From contig NZ_CP048114.1 in assembly GCF_010093025.1 (NCBI RefSeq), forward strand, positions 2,914,001 to 2,978,000: a stretch of DNA of 64,000 nucleotides, written 5' to 3'. The notes under the pieces are model-generated. The model was not told where the DNA came from. It saw only the letters and a program-made list of their open reading frames with translations, and ran no database searches. This document shows positions 33,189 through 42,808 of this stretch, one piece after another (within the stretch, counting starts at the first letter, position 1; each line of letters begins with the position of its first letter). The position numbers and the translations under genes were made by a program. The stretch is from Edaphobacter sp. 12200R-103 (GTDB lineage: Bacteria; Acidobacteriota; Terriglobia; Terriglobales; Acidobacteriaceae).

Positions 33189-34309
33189 AGTGCACCTGCC
33201 ATCTTCTGAGAGCGTGCGAGAGGAAGCTCCAGCCGGAAGGTCATGCCCTTCTCGGCATTGTTTTCAGCGTACAGAAGTCCGCCATGCTGCTCGACAATGT
33301 TGGCGGCAACTGCAAGCCCCAGGCCGGTCCCGCTCTCCTTTGTCGTGAAAAACGGTTCGAACATACGCTCCAGCTGTTCGGCAGACATCCCAGGCCCCTG
33401 ATCCCGCACCTCAACACACAGTTGTCCTGCACGGGGAAAGGCCTTCACAACGACACAGCCTCCGACAGGGCTGGCCTGAATGGCGTTGAGAACAACGTTG
33501 AGCAGAACCTGCTTCATCTGCTCGGCGTCGCAATCGAGCATCGGAAGTTGGGGCGGCAGATCGTCAATGATAGCGACCTGCTGGCGCAATGCGGCATGGC
33601 GAGCCAAAACCGTCACGGACTGCACCAGAGCGCAAGCATCGACGCGCTGAAATCGCGGCAGACGAGGACGCGCGAAGTCGAGGAAGTTGGTCAGCAGTTT
33701 GTTCAGGCGCTGCGACTCCTTCTCCAGGATTCCCAGACACTCCTGCTTGTTGTCAGCCGAGGCATTGCCGCGCTTCAGGATTCCTGCGGCGCCGGAGATG
33801 CTGGCCAGAGGATTACGAATCTCATGGGCGAGGCTGGCGGCGAGCTGTCCAGCAGCCGAAAGGCGCTCGGTTCGCTTCATCTTTTCAACATTTTCACGGA
33901 GCTCGGTGTAGACGTCCTCCAGCTCATGCTTGGTCGATTCCACGCGAAGGCGCTGGACGCGCTCCCGGTCAGCGAGCAGGCCGGCGATAATGCCTGCGCT
34001 GCCGAAGATTGCCAGCTCCAGCAGTTGATCGGAGGCATCAATGGGCCACCGCGCCCAGTGCCGCGCGATGATCGGGGCCTCGACAAGAAGTCCGAAGATC
34101 AGGGCCTTGACCGCGCCGCGCCAGCCAAACAGCATGCCCGCCATCATGAATGGCAGAAAGTTGAGATGATGCAGCACATTATGGAGCGCGATGGCGCGCG
34201 GAGAGGTAAACCAGGTAGTCAGGCCAACACCGACGATCATGGCTGCGATCACCGCTGCCTTGACGCGCGGTGTCCGCAGAAAGCTCAAGGACCTGGAAGC
34301 TTGCCCCAT
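33185..34309 (-). CDS. Membrane sensor histidine kinase, partner of the NtrC-type regulator
   Basis: About 374 residues from ATG 34309; ATG 34399 in frame is possible, and neither has a well-spaced ribosome binding site. Several transmembrane helices lie in the first 150 residues (VKAAVIAAMIVGVGLTTWF, LPFMMAGMLFGWRGAVKALIFG, LAIFGSAGIIAGLLA) with almost no periplasmic loop, so the signal is probably sensed in the membrane. A coiled linker leads to the H-box (ASLAHEIRNPLASISG) and the ATPase domain (N-box NVVLNAIQASP, G1 DQGPGMS, G2 GTGLGLAVA). It phosphorylates the regulator encoded directly downstream. No PAS or HAMP domain was recognised. Confidence 0.88.
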   Translation of the reverse strand: MGQASRSLSFLRTPRVKAAVIAAMIVGVGLTTWFTSPRAIALHNVLHHLNFLPFMMAGMLFGWRGAVKALIFGLLVEAPIIARHWARWPIDASDQLLELAIFGSAGIIAGLLADRERVQRLRVESTKHELEDVYTELRENVEKMKRTERLSAAGQLAASLAHEIRNPLASISGAAGILKRGNASADNKQECLGILEKESQRLNKLLTNFLDFARPRLPRFQRVDACALVQSVTVLARHAALRQQVAIIDDLPPQLPMLDCDAEQMKQVLLNVVLNAIQASPVGGCVVVKAFPRAGQLCVEVRDQGPGMSAEQLERMFEPFFTTKESGTGLGLAVAANIVEQHGGLLYAENNAEKGMTFRLELPLARSQKMAGAL

Positions 34310-34565
34310 CTCCTTATTTTCCCATGCGGCTGCCTGCGCCTGCTCCAACAGGGGCGGCAGACGGGTTACCGTCACGGTTGAAGAGAACCAGGTGTGCATT
34401 CAGCGGAATGCAGATGCAATCCTCATTCCATCTTCCAAAGGTCCGATGTTCCAAAGAATCAAGCGAAGTCGGATGGTCGTGGACGATACGGGACAACCAG
34501 AAGCCGCGAAGTGTACCAAATGGGACGGTTCTTCCGCAGAATGTGCGGTTTTGTTGAATCTGCTT

Positions 34566-34581
34566 TGGCCTTTGGATTGCA
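34566..34581 (+). promoter_or_regulatory. Sigma-54-like promoter of the efflux operon
   Basis: TGGCCT-N5-TTGCA keeps the invariant GG (34567-34568) and GC (34579-34580) exactly 12 bp apart, and matches TGGCAC-N5-TTGCA at all but two consensus positions. It lies directly before the outer-membrane component gene and beside an NtrC-type activator. Two direct TTCCAAAG repeats (34433-34440 and 34449-34456) upstream could be activator sites. The predicted transcript would begin within a few bases of GTG 34593. Confidence 0.55.
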
Positions 34582-34592
34582 CTTTCCTTAAC

Positions 34593-35918
34593 GTGCACCA
34601 GCGATGGCTTTTGATCGTTCTTTTATTCTCCTTGCGTCCGGCGGCGGCTCAGGTAACGGCGCCGACGAGTGACTCTCTGCCGCAAGCGCCTACACCTTCA
34701 CAAGCTCCGGCACCCACCCCCACGGAACAGTCCACGGCGATTCCACTTACGCTGGATGAAGCCCTGGCGATGGCCAACAAGAACAGCCCGCGCCTGCATG
34801 CAGCGAACGCTCTGCTGGCACGCGCCACTGCGGCGACCCAGACGGCCCGTGCCTACACGAACCCACAGGCCGAATACTTCATCGGCAACCAGAGCGCGCG
34901 TCCCGTCAAGACGCCCGGAACTCCGGGCCTGCTGCAGCACTATGCGGGCTACCAGACGATTGAGATGCCGCACGAACGCGCGACCAGGCGCGAGGTTGCC
35001 GATCTGGGCAGGACGGTTCAAAGCTACGACCGCGATACGGAACAGCTTTCGGTGACGTCGACCGTCAAACATGCTTTCTATGAGGCCGTGCGGTGGAAGC
35101 ATGAGGTAGAAATCGCACGGGAGAACCTGGCGCTGGTGCAGGATCTTCGCAACCGCGTGGAGATCGAGGTCCGCGTAGGCGAAAAGGGCCGCCTGGAACT
35201 GACACGGGCGGAAGCGGAGCTTGCACGAGCGAACTTTGGCGTAAGGAGCGCACAGATCAACCTGGTGGATGCAGTCGCATCTCTTCGAGCTGTCATTGCG
35301 GCGCCGCCGGATATTGCGATTGATCCCAGAGGGGCACTGGAACCGCCGGTGCGCCTGGGACCGTTGAACGAACTGCGAGCAATTGTTCTTCAAAGACACC
35401 CTGTCATCGCGGGCGCAAATGTTGCCCTTGATCAGGCTGAGGTGGAGCTCGAGCATCAGCGAGCACTTCGTGTCCCCCAGCCAACCTTCTACGGAGAGTG
35501 GGAGCGCCAGCCGGATCTTACTTTCTGGAGAGTAGGAGTCACCGTTCCTGTTCCGCTATGGGATCGCCGCAAAGGCCAGATCGCGGACGCACAAGCGACC
35601 ATTCGACAGGCCTCCGCAGTCCGCAATCAGAGGCAGTTGGAACTGACGGCAGCGCTGGAACGCGCCTATGAGAGCTACCAGCTTGCCGACCAGCAGGCGA
35701 AGTCTCTGGAAGCGGGATCGTTGCATGAAGCCGAGAGCGCCGTCGAAGCAGCGAGGAATGCATATAAGTTCGGCGAGCGCGGCATTGTTGAGGTGCTGGA
35801 TGCGCAACGCGTCCTGCAGACGGTACGCGGCGATCTGCTGGATGCGCAGTTTGCGCGAGAGTCAGCCCTGATCGACCTTGAAGAACTTGGCGTAGTTGCC
35901 ACAGGAGAAAAGCATTGA
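34593..35918 (+). CDS. TolC/CusC-like outer-membrane efflux protein
   Basis: About 441 residues from GTG 34593, which gives a short signal peptide (HQRWLLIVLLFSLRPAAAQ). Longer in-frame starts would extend into the control region of the divergent kinase. The body is a TolC-type factor: PLTLDEALAMANKNSPRL, long alternating helices (VKHAFYEAVRWKHEVEIARENL, VGEKGRLELTRAEAELARANF), and a second repeat with ALERAYESYQLADQQAKSLEAG and YKFGERGIVEVLDAQRV. It forms the outer-membrane exit duct of the tripartite pump. It overlaps the adaptor gene by 4 bp. No lipobox was noticed. Confidence 0.85.
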   Translation: MHQRWLLIVLLFSLRPAAAQVTAPTSDSLPQAPTPSQAPAPTPTEQSTAIPLTLDEALAMANKNSPRLHAANALLARATAATQTARAYTNPQAEYFIGNQSARPVKTPGTPGLLQHYAGYQTIEMPHERATRREVADLGRTVQSYDRDTEQLSVTSTVKHAFYEAVRWKHEVEIARENLALVQDLRNRVEIEVRVGEKGRLELTRAEAELARANFGVRSAQINLVDAVASLRAVIAAPPDIAIDPRGALEPPVRLGPLNELRAIVLQRHPVIAGANVALDQAEVELEHQRALRVPQPTFYGEWERQPDLTFWRVGVTVPVPLWDRRKGQIADAQATIRQASAVRNQRQLELTAALERAYESYQLADQQAKSLEAGSLHEAESAVEAARNAYKFGERGIVEVLDAQRVLQTVRGDLLDAQFARESALIDLEELGVVATGEKH

Positions 35919-37090
35919 AGATCGTGAAACGTACAAGCTCCCTGACCGGCTGCGCGCTGGCATCGATTGCCGTCCTTTTATTGACTGCCGGTGGTTGCAA
36001 GAAGAAGACAGCTCCTGCGGAGGTCCAGGTGCAGGAGGATCCGACCGTTGTTTCGGTCACACCGGATCTGGCGAAGAGGCTCGTCATCGGTGAGCCGAAG
36101 GTAGAGGAGGTTGCAGGCTCGCTCCAGGTTGCCGCGCGTATTGACACCGATGCCAGCCGGATTGCACGCATCGGCTCTCCTGTTGCAGGACGCATCATCA
36201 AGCTGCTCGTGCTGGAAGGACAATATGTGCATCGCGGACAGGCGCTGGCGACGCTGCACAGTACTGATCTTTCCGACACACAGTTCGCCTTTATCAAGGC
36301 GTATTCGCAGGAGCAGCTGGCCGAGAAGGCGGCCGAACGCGCGGAACAGCTTGTAAAAGCCGACGTGATGGGCCAGGCAGAGCTGGACCGACGCCGCGCA
36401 GAACAGCTGCAGGCCTCCACCGAGGCGCAGGCGTTCCGGACACAGTTGGGCGTTCTGGGCATGTCAGACGCTGCCATCCGCAAGCTCGAGACCGTGCGAA
36501 AGCTCAATGCCGACTATCCCGTTATTTCGACGATCAGCGGAACCGTACTCGATCGCAAGGTCACGATCGGCCAGATCGTGCAGCCGGCGGAGGTCGCCTT
36601 CATGGTTGCCGATCTTTCGAACGTGTGGGTGATCGCGGATGTCCCGGAGCAGAGCGCCGGCAAGCTGCACAAGGGCATGGAGGTCATCGTGAAGATTCCG
36701 GCTCTGCCGGAGCAGGAGATTCAGGGCAAACTCTCCTATGTCTCGCCCATCGTCGATCCCAACACGCGAACCGTGCAGGTGCGCATGGACCTTGCGAATC
36801 CGAAGGGAATCTTCAAGCCAGCGATGCTGGCCAACATGACCTTCATCGATGCCTCCGAGCGCAAAAACACGATCCCGTCCACCGCTGTCGTTCGGGAAAA
36901 CAACAAAGATTGCATTTTTGTACAGATTGGACCCCACAATTTCATGCTGCGGGAGGTCTCCCTGGGATTGGAGAGCGGCGACAGGCGTGTGCTGGAGAGC
37001 GGTGTAAATCCTGGAGAGAAGATCGTTCTGGATGGGGCCTTCCACCTGAATAACCAGCGCAAGCAGAATGCCATCAAGGGAGGCGAATAG
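35915..37090 (+). CDS. CusB/CzcB-like periplasmic adaptor (membrane fusion protein), lipoprotein
   Basis: 391 residues from TTG 35915, which overlaps the previous stop (TTGA) and has CAGGAGAAA upstream. Signal with a lipobox-like TAGGC ahead of Cys-Lys-Lys-Lys. Domain order: barrel-sandwich half (ARIGSPVAGRIIKLLVLEGQYVHRGQALA), alpha-hairpin with EQLAEKAAERAEQLVKADVMGQAELDRRRAEQ, second lipoyl half (ISTISGTVLDRKVTIGQIVQP), beta-barrel (VWVIADVPEQSAGKLHKGMEV) and membrane-proximal domain. It links the inner-membrane pump to the outer duct. The His/Met-rich N-terminus seen in some CusB proteins is absent. Confidence 0.88.
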   Translation: MKIVKRTSSLTGCALASIAVLLLTAGGCKKKTAPAEVQVQEDPTVVSVTPDLAKRLVIGEPKVEEVAGSLQVAARIDTDASRIARIGSPVAGRIIKLLVLEGQYVHRGQALATLHSTDLSDTQFAFIKAYSQEQLAEKAAERAEQLVKADVMGQAELDRRRAEQLQASTEAQAFRTQLGVLGMSDAAIRKLETVRKLNADYPVISTISGTVLDRKVTIGQIVQPAEVAFMVADLSNVWVIADVPEQSAGKLHKGMEVIVKIPALPEQEIQGKLSYVSPIVDPNTRTVQVRMDLANPKGIFKPAMLANMTFIDASERKNTIPSTAVVRENNKDCIFVQIGPHNFMLREVSLGLESGDRRVLESGVNPGEKIVLDGAFHLNNQRKQNAIKGGE

Positions 37091-37092
37091 CG

Positions 37093-40000
37093 ATGCTGCA
37101 GTCCATCGTTCGCGGTGCGCTGAAGCATCGCCTGGTCCTCATCGTCGTTGCCATTGCTCTGGTATGCTTTGGCGTCAACGCCGCCCAGCATCTGTCGGTG
37201 GACGCCTTCCCCGACGTCACCAACGTTCAGGTCGTAATTGCGACCGAAGCCCCGGGGAAATCGCCCGAAGAGGTCGAGCGCTTCATTACCATTCCTGTCG
37301 AGATCGCCATGACCGGACTTCCGGGCATGACCGACATGCGCTCGCTTATCAAGCCCGGCCTCTCGCTGATTACGCTGGTCTTTGAAGACGGCCGCAGCCT
37401 CTATCTCGAACGTCAGATGGTCTCAGAGCGCCTCAACGAGCTGCGCAGCCGGATGCCGGAGGGGGTTACCCCCGTTCTGGGCCCAATCACGAATGCGCTG
37501 GGCGAGGTGTATCAGTACACGCTTGAGCGCCCGGACGATGGCAAACGTCCTCTGACGAAGGAAGAGCTTACCGAGCGGCGAACCATACAGGACTGGGTTG
37601 TGCGTCCGCTGCTGCGATCGATTCCCGGCGTCGCCGAGATCAATTCGACCGGTGGATTTGTCAAGCAGTACGAGACCCTGGTCGATCCGCAGAAGCTTCG
37701 TTATTACCACCTGACCATCCAGGATGTCACCAATGCGCTGGCGCGGAATAACGCTAACGCCGGCGGAGGTATTCTGCCGCAGCACGCAGAGCAGTATCTG
37801 ATTCGCTCTGTCGGTTTGATTGACGATCTCGATGACATTCGCGGGATCGTCCTGAAAGAGACCGGTGGGACCCCTGTCTACATTCGCGATGTAGCAGAGG
37901 TGCGCCTTGGAACCGCCGTCCGCTATGGCGCCATGATTAAGAACGGCTATACCGAATCTACCGGTGGCGTCGTTCTCATGATGACCGGCGGCAATGCAAA
38001 GGAGATTGTCAGCCGCGTGAAGGCGCGCGTTGCCGAGATCAACTCCAAGCACATGATTCCCGGCGGCCTGCAGATCAAGCCCTATTATGATCGCTCAAAG
38101 CTGGTAGACGCCGCTATCGATACCGTTACAGAGGTTCTGGGTGAGGGCATCGTCTTTGTCATTATTGTGCTCGTCCTCTTCCTGGGAGATATCCGTTCCA
38201 GCCTGATCGTCAGCTCAACGCTGCTGGTGACGCCGCTACTGACCTTCCTGGTAATGAACAAGATCGGGCTGACAGCCAACCTGATGTCGCTCGGAGGACT
38301 CGCGATCGCAATTGGCCTGATGGTCGACGGCTCCGTGGTCGTGGTGGAAAATGTTTTTGGCAAGCTGAGCCATGCCCGGCATCATGGGCACGATGTCGAC
38401 TCCGTACAGGGAAAAATGCACATCGTGCTGGATGCCGTGGGCGAGGTCGCGACCCCGGTCTTGTTCGGAGTTACGATCATCATCCTCGTCTTCCTTCCCC
38501 TGATGACGCTGGAAGGCATGGAAGGCAAGATGTTCGCTCCCCTTGCCTATACGATCGCCATCGCGCTCGGGATATCGCTGCTGCTTTCGCTCACGCTGTC
38601 TCCCATCCTATGCAGCTACATGCTCCGTGGAGGATCGGAAGAAGATACCTGGTTTGTACGCCGACTCCGCCGGCCGTACAACGCAATGCTGGAATGGGCA
38701 ATGGGACATCGCAAGACGACGGTTATCTCGGTTGTCGGCATGTTTATCTTTGCACTGTGCCTGTTCCCGTTTCTGGGGACCGCCTTCATTCCGGAGATGG
38801 CCGAAGGAACGCTGTCGCCGAACGCAGATCGTGTCCCGAACATCTCCCTCGACGAGTCGCTGAAGATGGAGATGGCGATGCAGAAGACGATGCTAACCGT
38901 GCCCGGCATCGATAACGTCGTATCGCGCGTGGGCCGCGGCGAATCGCCTGCCGATCCGGCTGGACCGAACGAAGCCGACGTGCTGGCGTCGCTGACTCCA
39001 ATTGAAGATCGCCCGCGCGATCGCTCGCAGGAGAAGATTGCCAATGAGGTGCGCGAGAAGCTGGCGGTTATTCCCGGCATCAACCTGGTGATGTCGCAGC
39101 CGATCTCGGACCGTGTCGATGAGATGGTATCCGGCGTTCGAGCTGACGTGGCCGTGATGCTGTATGGCGATGATCTTGACGTGCTGGTTGAAAAAGCGCG
39201 TGAGATTGCCCGGGTGGCCAATACGATTCGCGGAACGCAGGATACCCGCGTGGACCGCGTCGGTGGCCAGCAATACCTCAATATCACCATCGACCGGCGC
39301 GCGATCGCACGCTATGGCTTGAATGCCGCCGATGTCAACGATGTAATTGAAACAGCCATCGCCGGAAAGGCCGCCACAGAGATTTACGAGGGCGAACGGC
39401 GGTTCGAAGCCGTGGTTCGTCTGCCGCAGCCGCTCCGCGACAGCGTTACCGAGATTAAGGAGCTGCAGATCAGCTCACCCGATGGTCCTCTTATTCCTCT
39501 CGATAACCTGGCCAGGATCGGAGTACGGGAAGGCCCGGCGCTCATCAATCGCAGCATGGGCAAGCGACGTATCGTGGTTGGTGTCAACGTCCAGGACCGC
39601 GACCTGGGTGGCTTTGTGGCTGAACTGCAGCAGAAGGTCGACAAACAGGTGAAGCTGCCTCCCGGCTACTACATTGAGTGGGGCGGTCAGTTCCACAACA
39701 TGGAACGCGCGATGCATCACCTGATGATCATTGTGCCGATCACGATTGCGGCCATCTTCTTCCTGCTGTTTGTACTGTTCCAGTCGGTGCGGTTCGCTGC
39801 GCTCATCATTACAGTGCTTCCGCTGGCCTCCATCGGAGGTGTGATCGGACTCTTTATCTCAGGCGAGTATCTCTCGGTACCCGCATCGGTCGGATTCATT
39901 GCGCTGTGGGGCATCGCAGTGCTGAACGGTGTCGTGCTGGTCTCCTACATCCGGAAGCTGAGGTCTGAAGGAATGCCGCAGGCACAGGCGATTCGAGAAG

Positions 40001-40212
40001 GCGCCAGGCTGCGCTTCCGTCCCGTCATGATGACCGCCACGGTAGCCGCACTGGGTCTGGTTCCCTTCCTGTTCGCACGAGGAGCAGGTTCGGAGATCCA
40101 GCGTCCACTGGCAATCGTCGTCATCGGAGGATTGTTGAGCTCGACCCTGCTCACCCTGATCCTCCTTCCTGTGGTCTACGCGACCTTCGAAGGCAAAGAG
40201 CGGGACGCTTAA
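37093..40212 (+). CDS. CusA/CzcA-family heavy-metal RND efflux pump
   Basis: 1039 residues, the normal length for HME-RND pumps, 2 bp after the adaptor gene. N-terminal helix, then SVDAFPDVTNVQVVIATEAPGKSPEEVERFITIPVE typical of the metal family. The TM4 motif reads LAIAIGLMVDGSVVVVENVFGK, closer to the AIG..VD form of CusA than to the DFG form of CzcA. Periplasmic segment with ESPADPAGPNEADV and a second set of helices (ITIAAIFFLLFVLFQS, PASVGFIALWGIAVLNGVVLVSYI). It exports a metal ion driven by protons; whether monovalent or divalent is uncertain. The stop codon lies in the loop of a terminator hairpin. Confidence 0.9.
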   Translation: MLQSIVRGALKHRLVLIVVAIALVCFGVNAAQHLSVDAFPDVTNVQVVIATEAPGKSPEEVERFITIPVEIAMTGLPGMTDMRSLIKPGLSLITLVFEDGRSLYLERQMVSERLNELRSRMPEGVTPVLGPITNALGEVYQYTLERPDDGKRPLTKEELTERRTIQDWVVRPLLRSIPGVAEINSTGGFVKQYETLVDPQKLRYYHLTIQDVTNALARNNANAGGGILPQHAEQYLIRSVGLIDDLDDIRGIVLKETGGTPVYIRDVAEVRLGTAVRYGAMIKNGYTESTGGVVLMMTGGNAKEIVSRVKARVAEINSKHMIPGGLQIKPYYDRSKLVDAAIDTVTEVLGEGIVFVIIVLVLFLGDIRSSLIVSSTLLVTPLLTFLVMNKIGLTANLMSLGGLAIAIGLMVDGSVVVVENVFGKLSHARHHGHDVDSVQGKMHIVLDAVGEVATPVLFGVTIIILVFLPLMTLEGMEGKMFAPLAYTIAIALGISLLLSLTLSPILCSYMLRGGSEEDTWFVRRLRRPYNAMLEWAMGHRKTTVISVVGMFIFALCLFPFLGTAFIPEMAEGTLSPNADRVPNISLDESLKMEMAMQKTMLTVPGIDNVVSRVGRGESPADPAGPNEADVLASLTPIEDRPRDRSQEKIANEVREKLAVIPGINLVMSQPISDRVDEMVSGVRADVAVMLYGDDLDVLVEKAREIARVANTIRGTQDTRVDRVGGQQYLNITIDRRAIARYGLNAADVNDVIETAIAGKAATEIYEGERRFEAVVRLPQPLRDSVTEIKELQISSPDGPLIPLDNLARIGVREGPALINRSMGKRRIVVGVNVQDRDLGGFVAELQQKVDKQVKLPPGYYIEWGGQFHNMERAMHHLMIIVPITIAAIFFLLFVLFQSVRFAALIITVLPLASIGGVIGLFISGEYLSVPASVGFIALWGIAVLNGVVLVSYIRKLRSEGMPQAQAIREGARLRFRPVMMTATVAALGLVPFLFARGAGSEIQRPLAIVVIGGLLSSTLLTLILLPVVYATFEGKERDA

Positions 40213-40225
40213 CGTCCCGCTCTTT
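40195..40225. terminator. Terminator overlapping the end of the efflux pump gene
   Basis: Stem AAAGAGCGGGACG / CGTCCCGCTCTTT with loop CTTAA, which contains the TAA stop. The perfect 13-bp stem has A/T-rich ends on both strands, so it can also end the convergent peptidase operon. Confidence 0.85.
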
Positions 40226-40247
40226 GAGCTACCGTAGTGGCATCACG

Positions 40248-41336
40248 TTATCCTCGCCGAACGTAGTCTCTATACGCCGGAAGATTGAATTCAGGCAGGC
40301 TGGTGGCCTGCATCGCCGCCCTGACGACAGCACGCGACATGACCGTCGCCGCAATGGCGCCGATGGCAGAGACATCTGCCTTTACGTCTGCTGTTCCTGT
40401 CGACATTGCAAAGATCGTGTCTCCATCGCCCATCGTGTGGACCGGATTGATCGAACGCGCGTACCCGTCGTGAGTCATCTGAGCGATCTTGGTCATCTGG
40501 GTCTTCGTAAACGGAGCGTTGGTCGCCACAATCCCGATAGTCGTGTTTGCACCGTTCTCCACGACGACGCGGTATCCCCTGAGAATTTCCGCCATGGAGT
40601 CGCGAAAGCCCTTGTCATCCTCCGTGCGGGCCCCGGCAACGATTTTGCCAGAGTGTGGATTGACCACATCGCCGACCGCGTTCACGGCAACGATGGCTCC
40701 CACCACGATTCCAGTGTTGCCGATCTTAACGCTCGCCGTACCCAGGCCGGACTTCATGGCGAACTTCGGCCCGAACATCTTGCCAACGGTAGCTCCCGCT
40801 CCCGCACCGATGTTGCCCTCTGCAACCGGCCCGGTGGTCGCCGCCATACACGCCTTGTACCCGTGTTCATCGGCGGGGCGGATCTTGAAATCACCTACTC
40901 CAAGATCCATCAGGATGGCGGCGGGGACGATGGGAACCACTCCCTTGCCGATCTTGTAGCCGAGATTGTGCTCTTCGAGCCAGCGTACCACTCCGGTAGC
41001 TGCAGCGAGGCCATACGCGCTTCCGCCGGAGAGCAGGATCGCCTGCACCTTCTGCACCATGTTGATGGGCGAGAGCAGATCCGTCTCGCGCGTGCCCGGG
41101 GCCGAACCACGCACATCCACACCTGCGGTTGCGCCGTTCTCGCAGATGACAACCGTGCAGCCGGTCGGGCGCTCGGTCAGCGTATGCTGGCCTACCTTCA
41201 GGCCCGGCACATCGGTGATCGATCCTCCTTCGGGGAGCGAAATGGTCTCCTTTGCCGAGGCGAAGGCCGTCTCCGCCGGGAGTGCGGCGGCCAGCGGAAG
41301 TCCAAGCAGGTTGCGGGCAAATTCACGACGCTTCAT
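40248..41336 (-). CDS. P1-family (S58) Ntn peptidase, NylC/DmpA-like, Tat-exported
   Basis: 362 residues. Tat-type signal (KRREFARNLLGLPLAAALP). Family blocks: GSITDVPGLKVGQHT, NGATAGVDVRGSAPGT, LLSGGSAYGLAAATGVVRWLEE, and the self-cleavage site GANTTIGIVATNA. Thr265 after Asn264 would become the N-terminal nucleophile; NylC of nylon-oligomer degraders cleaves at the corresponding Asn/Thr step, while DmpA/BapA use Ser. Relatives are aminopeptidases for D- or beta-amino-acid peptides or amide endohydrolases. It lies 32 bp after a symporter and a TonB receptor gene on the same strand, so it probably processes the imported substrate. GAGGAAGAGG precedes ATG 41336. Confidence 0.85.
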   Translation of the reverse strand: MKRREFARNLLGLPLAAALPAETAFASAKETISLPEGGSITDVPGLKVGQHTLTERPTGCTVVICENGATAGVDVRGSAPGTRETDLLSPINMVQKVQAILLSGGSAYGLAAATGVVRWLEEHNLGYKIGKGVVPIVPAAILMDLGVGDFKIRPADEHGYKACMAATTGPVAEGNIGAGAGATVGKMFGPKFAMKSGLGTASVKIGNTGIVVGAIVAVNAVGDVVNPHSGKIVAGARTEDDKGFRDSMAEILRGYRVVVENGANTTIGIVATNAPFTKTQMTKIAQMTHDGYARSINPVHTMGDGDTIFAMSTGTADVKADVSAIGAIAATVMSRAVVRAAMQATSLPEFNLPAYRDYVRRG

Positions 41337-41368
41337 CAGGAACCTCTTCCTCTTTGGTACAGGTACTT

Positions 41369-42808
41369 CTACGAAACTGTCTCTTCTGCACTTGTATTGG
41401 TCGCAGGCGCGAAGAGACGAAACGAGATCATTACAATAGCCGCCGTTGCGATACCGATCACCTGCGGGGAAAGCATGCCCACGCCTGCGCCACTTGTAAG
41501 GCGCATCGCTAGAAGGGTCGCCGTCAGAGCAGCCACAATGCTACTGAGAGCGGCGGGAGCAAACACGCGCTTTGAGTAAAGGCCAGCGAGAACCGGCACA
41601 AACAGCGCCACCGCGATCAGGCCGTAGAAGATCGAGACCGCCTGAATGATCGACGGCAGAACAACGGCAAGCGCGATACCGGCGACGCCTGCGCAGACCG
41701 AGGTGAAGCGGCTGACCCATAACATCTTCTGCTGCGACGCCGCGGGGTTCAGGAATGTCTTGTAGAGATCGACGGCGAGAGAGGTGGAGAGCATGAAGAG
41801 GATGGCGTCGGTCGCACTTAGCTCAGCCGAGAAGATGGAGGCCAGCGTCCAGATGCCGAGCCACTCGGGAAGCAGCGCCTTCATTGCGGACGGCAGCGCA
41901 AGCTCTGGATTGGCAAGGTGAGGCATCGCCGCAAACGCGCAGAGGCCGAGGACAGGCGGCACGAATGCAAAGATAGCCTGCCCGATGGAGTTCAGCGTCA
42001 CGCCAGTACGCACGGCGTGGACATCCTCTGCTCCGTAGACCTTCTGGACCAGACCCGGAGAGATCATGAACGACGGCACGAGGATTGCAATCCATGCGAG
42101 CAGTTGTTTAGAACCAGCTCCGGTCATGCTGAAGAGAGCCGACGTCCGAGCCTCGTTCGCTGTATGGGCGAGAACCAGATCGTGCACGTGCGACCATCCG
42201 CCCAGCGCATGCAGCGCAAACGGGACGGCCAGCAGAAGCCCTGACATCGTGACCGCGAGTTCGAACATGTTCACAAACGAGGAGGACATCATGCCGCCAG
42301 CGGTGCAGTAGACGATGGCGACCACGCCTCCGATGAGGCAGCCCTGCCACTTGGGAATGCCCGCGACGGTGTCGAGGATCCACGAGATGGCAATCAATTG
42401 GCCCGCAAGAATGGCAAGCGCGCCAAACCAGAAGAGCACAGCGATGACTGCTTTGACTGCCTTGCTGTAGCGAAACTCAAGATAATCCTGCAGGGTGGCG
42501 AGATTATGTCTTTTCGCGATGGTCCAGAGCTTGGGTCCGAGAAATTGCGCCAGCAGGAAGGTTCCGATGGAGGCCGAGCCGACCCACCACCACGCCGACA
42601 TTCCCATCCGGTATCCCAGCCCGGTTGCGCCGACTGTAGAACCTGCTCCGATATTGGCCGCAAGAAATGTGGCGAACAGGCGCCCTGGCCCCAGGCTGCG
42701 GCCGGCGACCAGAAAGTCTGTAGAGTTCTTCACCTTGCGGCTCATCACAAGGCCCAGCCCCATCAGGACAATGGAGTAGAGCAGCAATGCGATGAGATAG
42801 ATGTTCAT
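41369..42808 (-). CDS. Sodium:solute symporter (SSS family)
   Basis: 479 residues from ATG 42808, which has AAGGGAAAGCGAAGGA upstream; an in-frame start at 42841 is less likely. About 13 transmembrane helices. Family landmarks: VKNSTDFLVAGRSLGP, FLAANIGAGSTVGATGLGY, YLEFRYSKAVKAV and IWTLASIFSAELSATDAILFMLSTSLAVDLYKTFL (the Na+-site helix). It would import a solute with sodium across the inner membrane. Genes for a TonB receptor (94 bp upstream) and an exported peptidase (32 bp downstream) on the same strand suggest the solute is an amino acid or a peptide fragment. The substrate cannot be told from sequence. Confidence 0.88.
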   Translation of the reverse strand: MNIYLIALLLYSIVLMGLGLVMSRKVKNSTDFLVAGRSLGPGRLFATFLAANIGAGSTVGATGLGYRMGMSAWWWVGSASIGTFLLAQFLGPKLWTIAKRHNLATLQDYLEFRYSKAVKAVIAVLFWFGALAILAGQLIAISWILDTVAGIPKWQGCLIGGVVAIVYCTAGGMMSSSFVNMFELAVTMSGLLLAVPFALHALGGWSHVHDLVLAHTANEARTSALFSMTGAGSKQLLAWIAILVPSFMISPGLVQKVYGAEDVHAVRTGVTLNSIGQAIFAFVPPVLGLCAFAAMPHLANPELALPSAMKALLPEWLGIWTLASIFSAELSATDAILFMLSTSLAVDLYKTFLNPAASQQKMLWVSRFTSVCAGVAGIALAVVLPSIIQAVSIFYGLIAVALFVPVLAGLYSKRVFAPAALSSIVAALTATLLAMRLTSGAGVGMLSPQVIGIATAAIVMISFRLFAPATNTSAEETVS

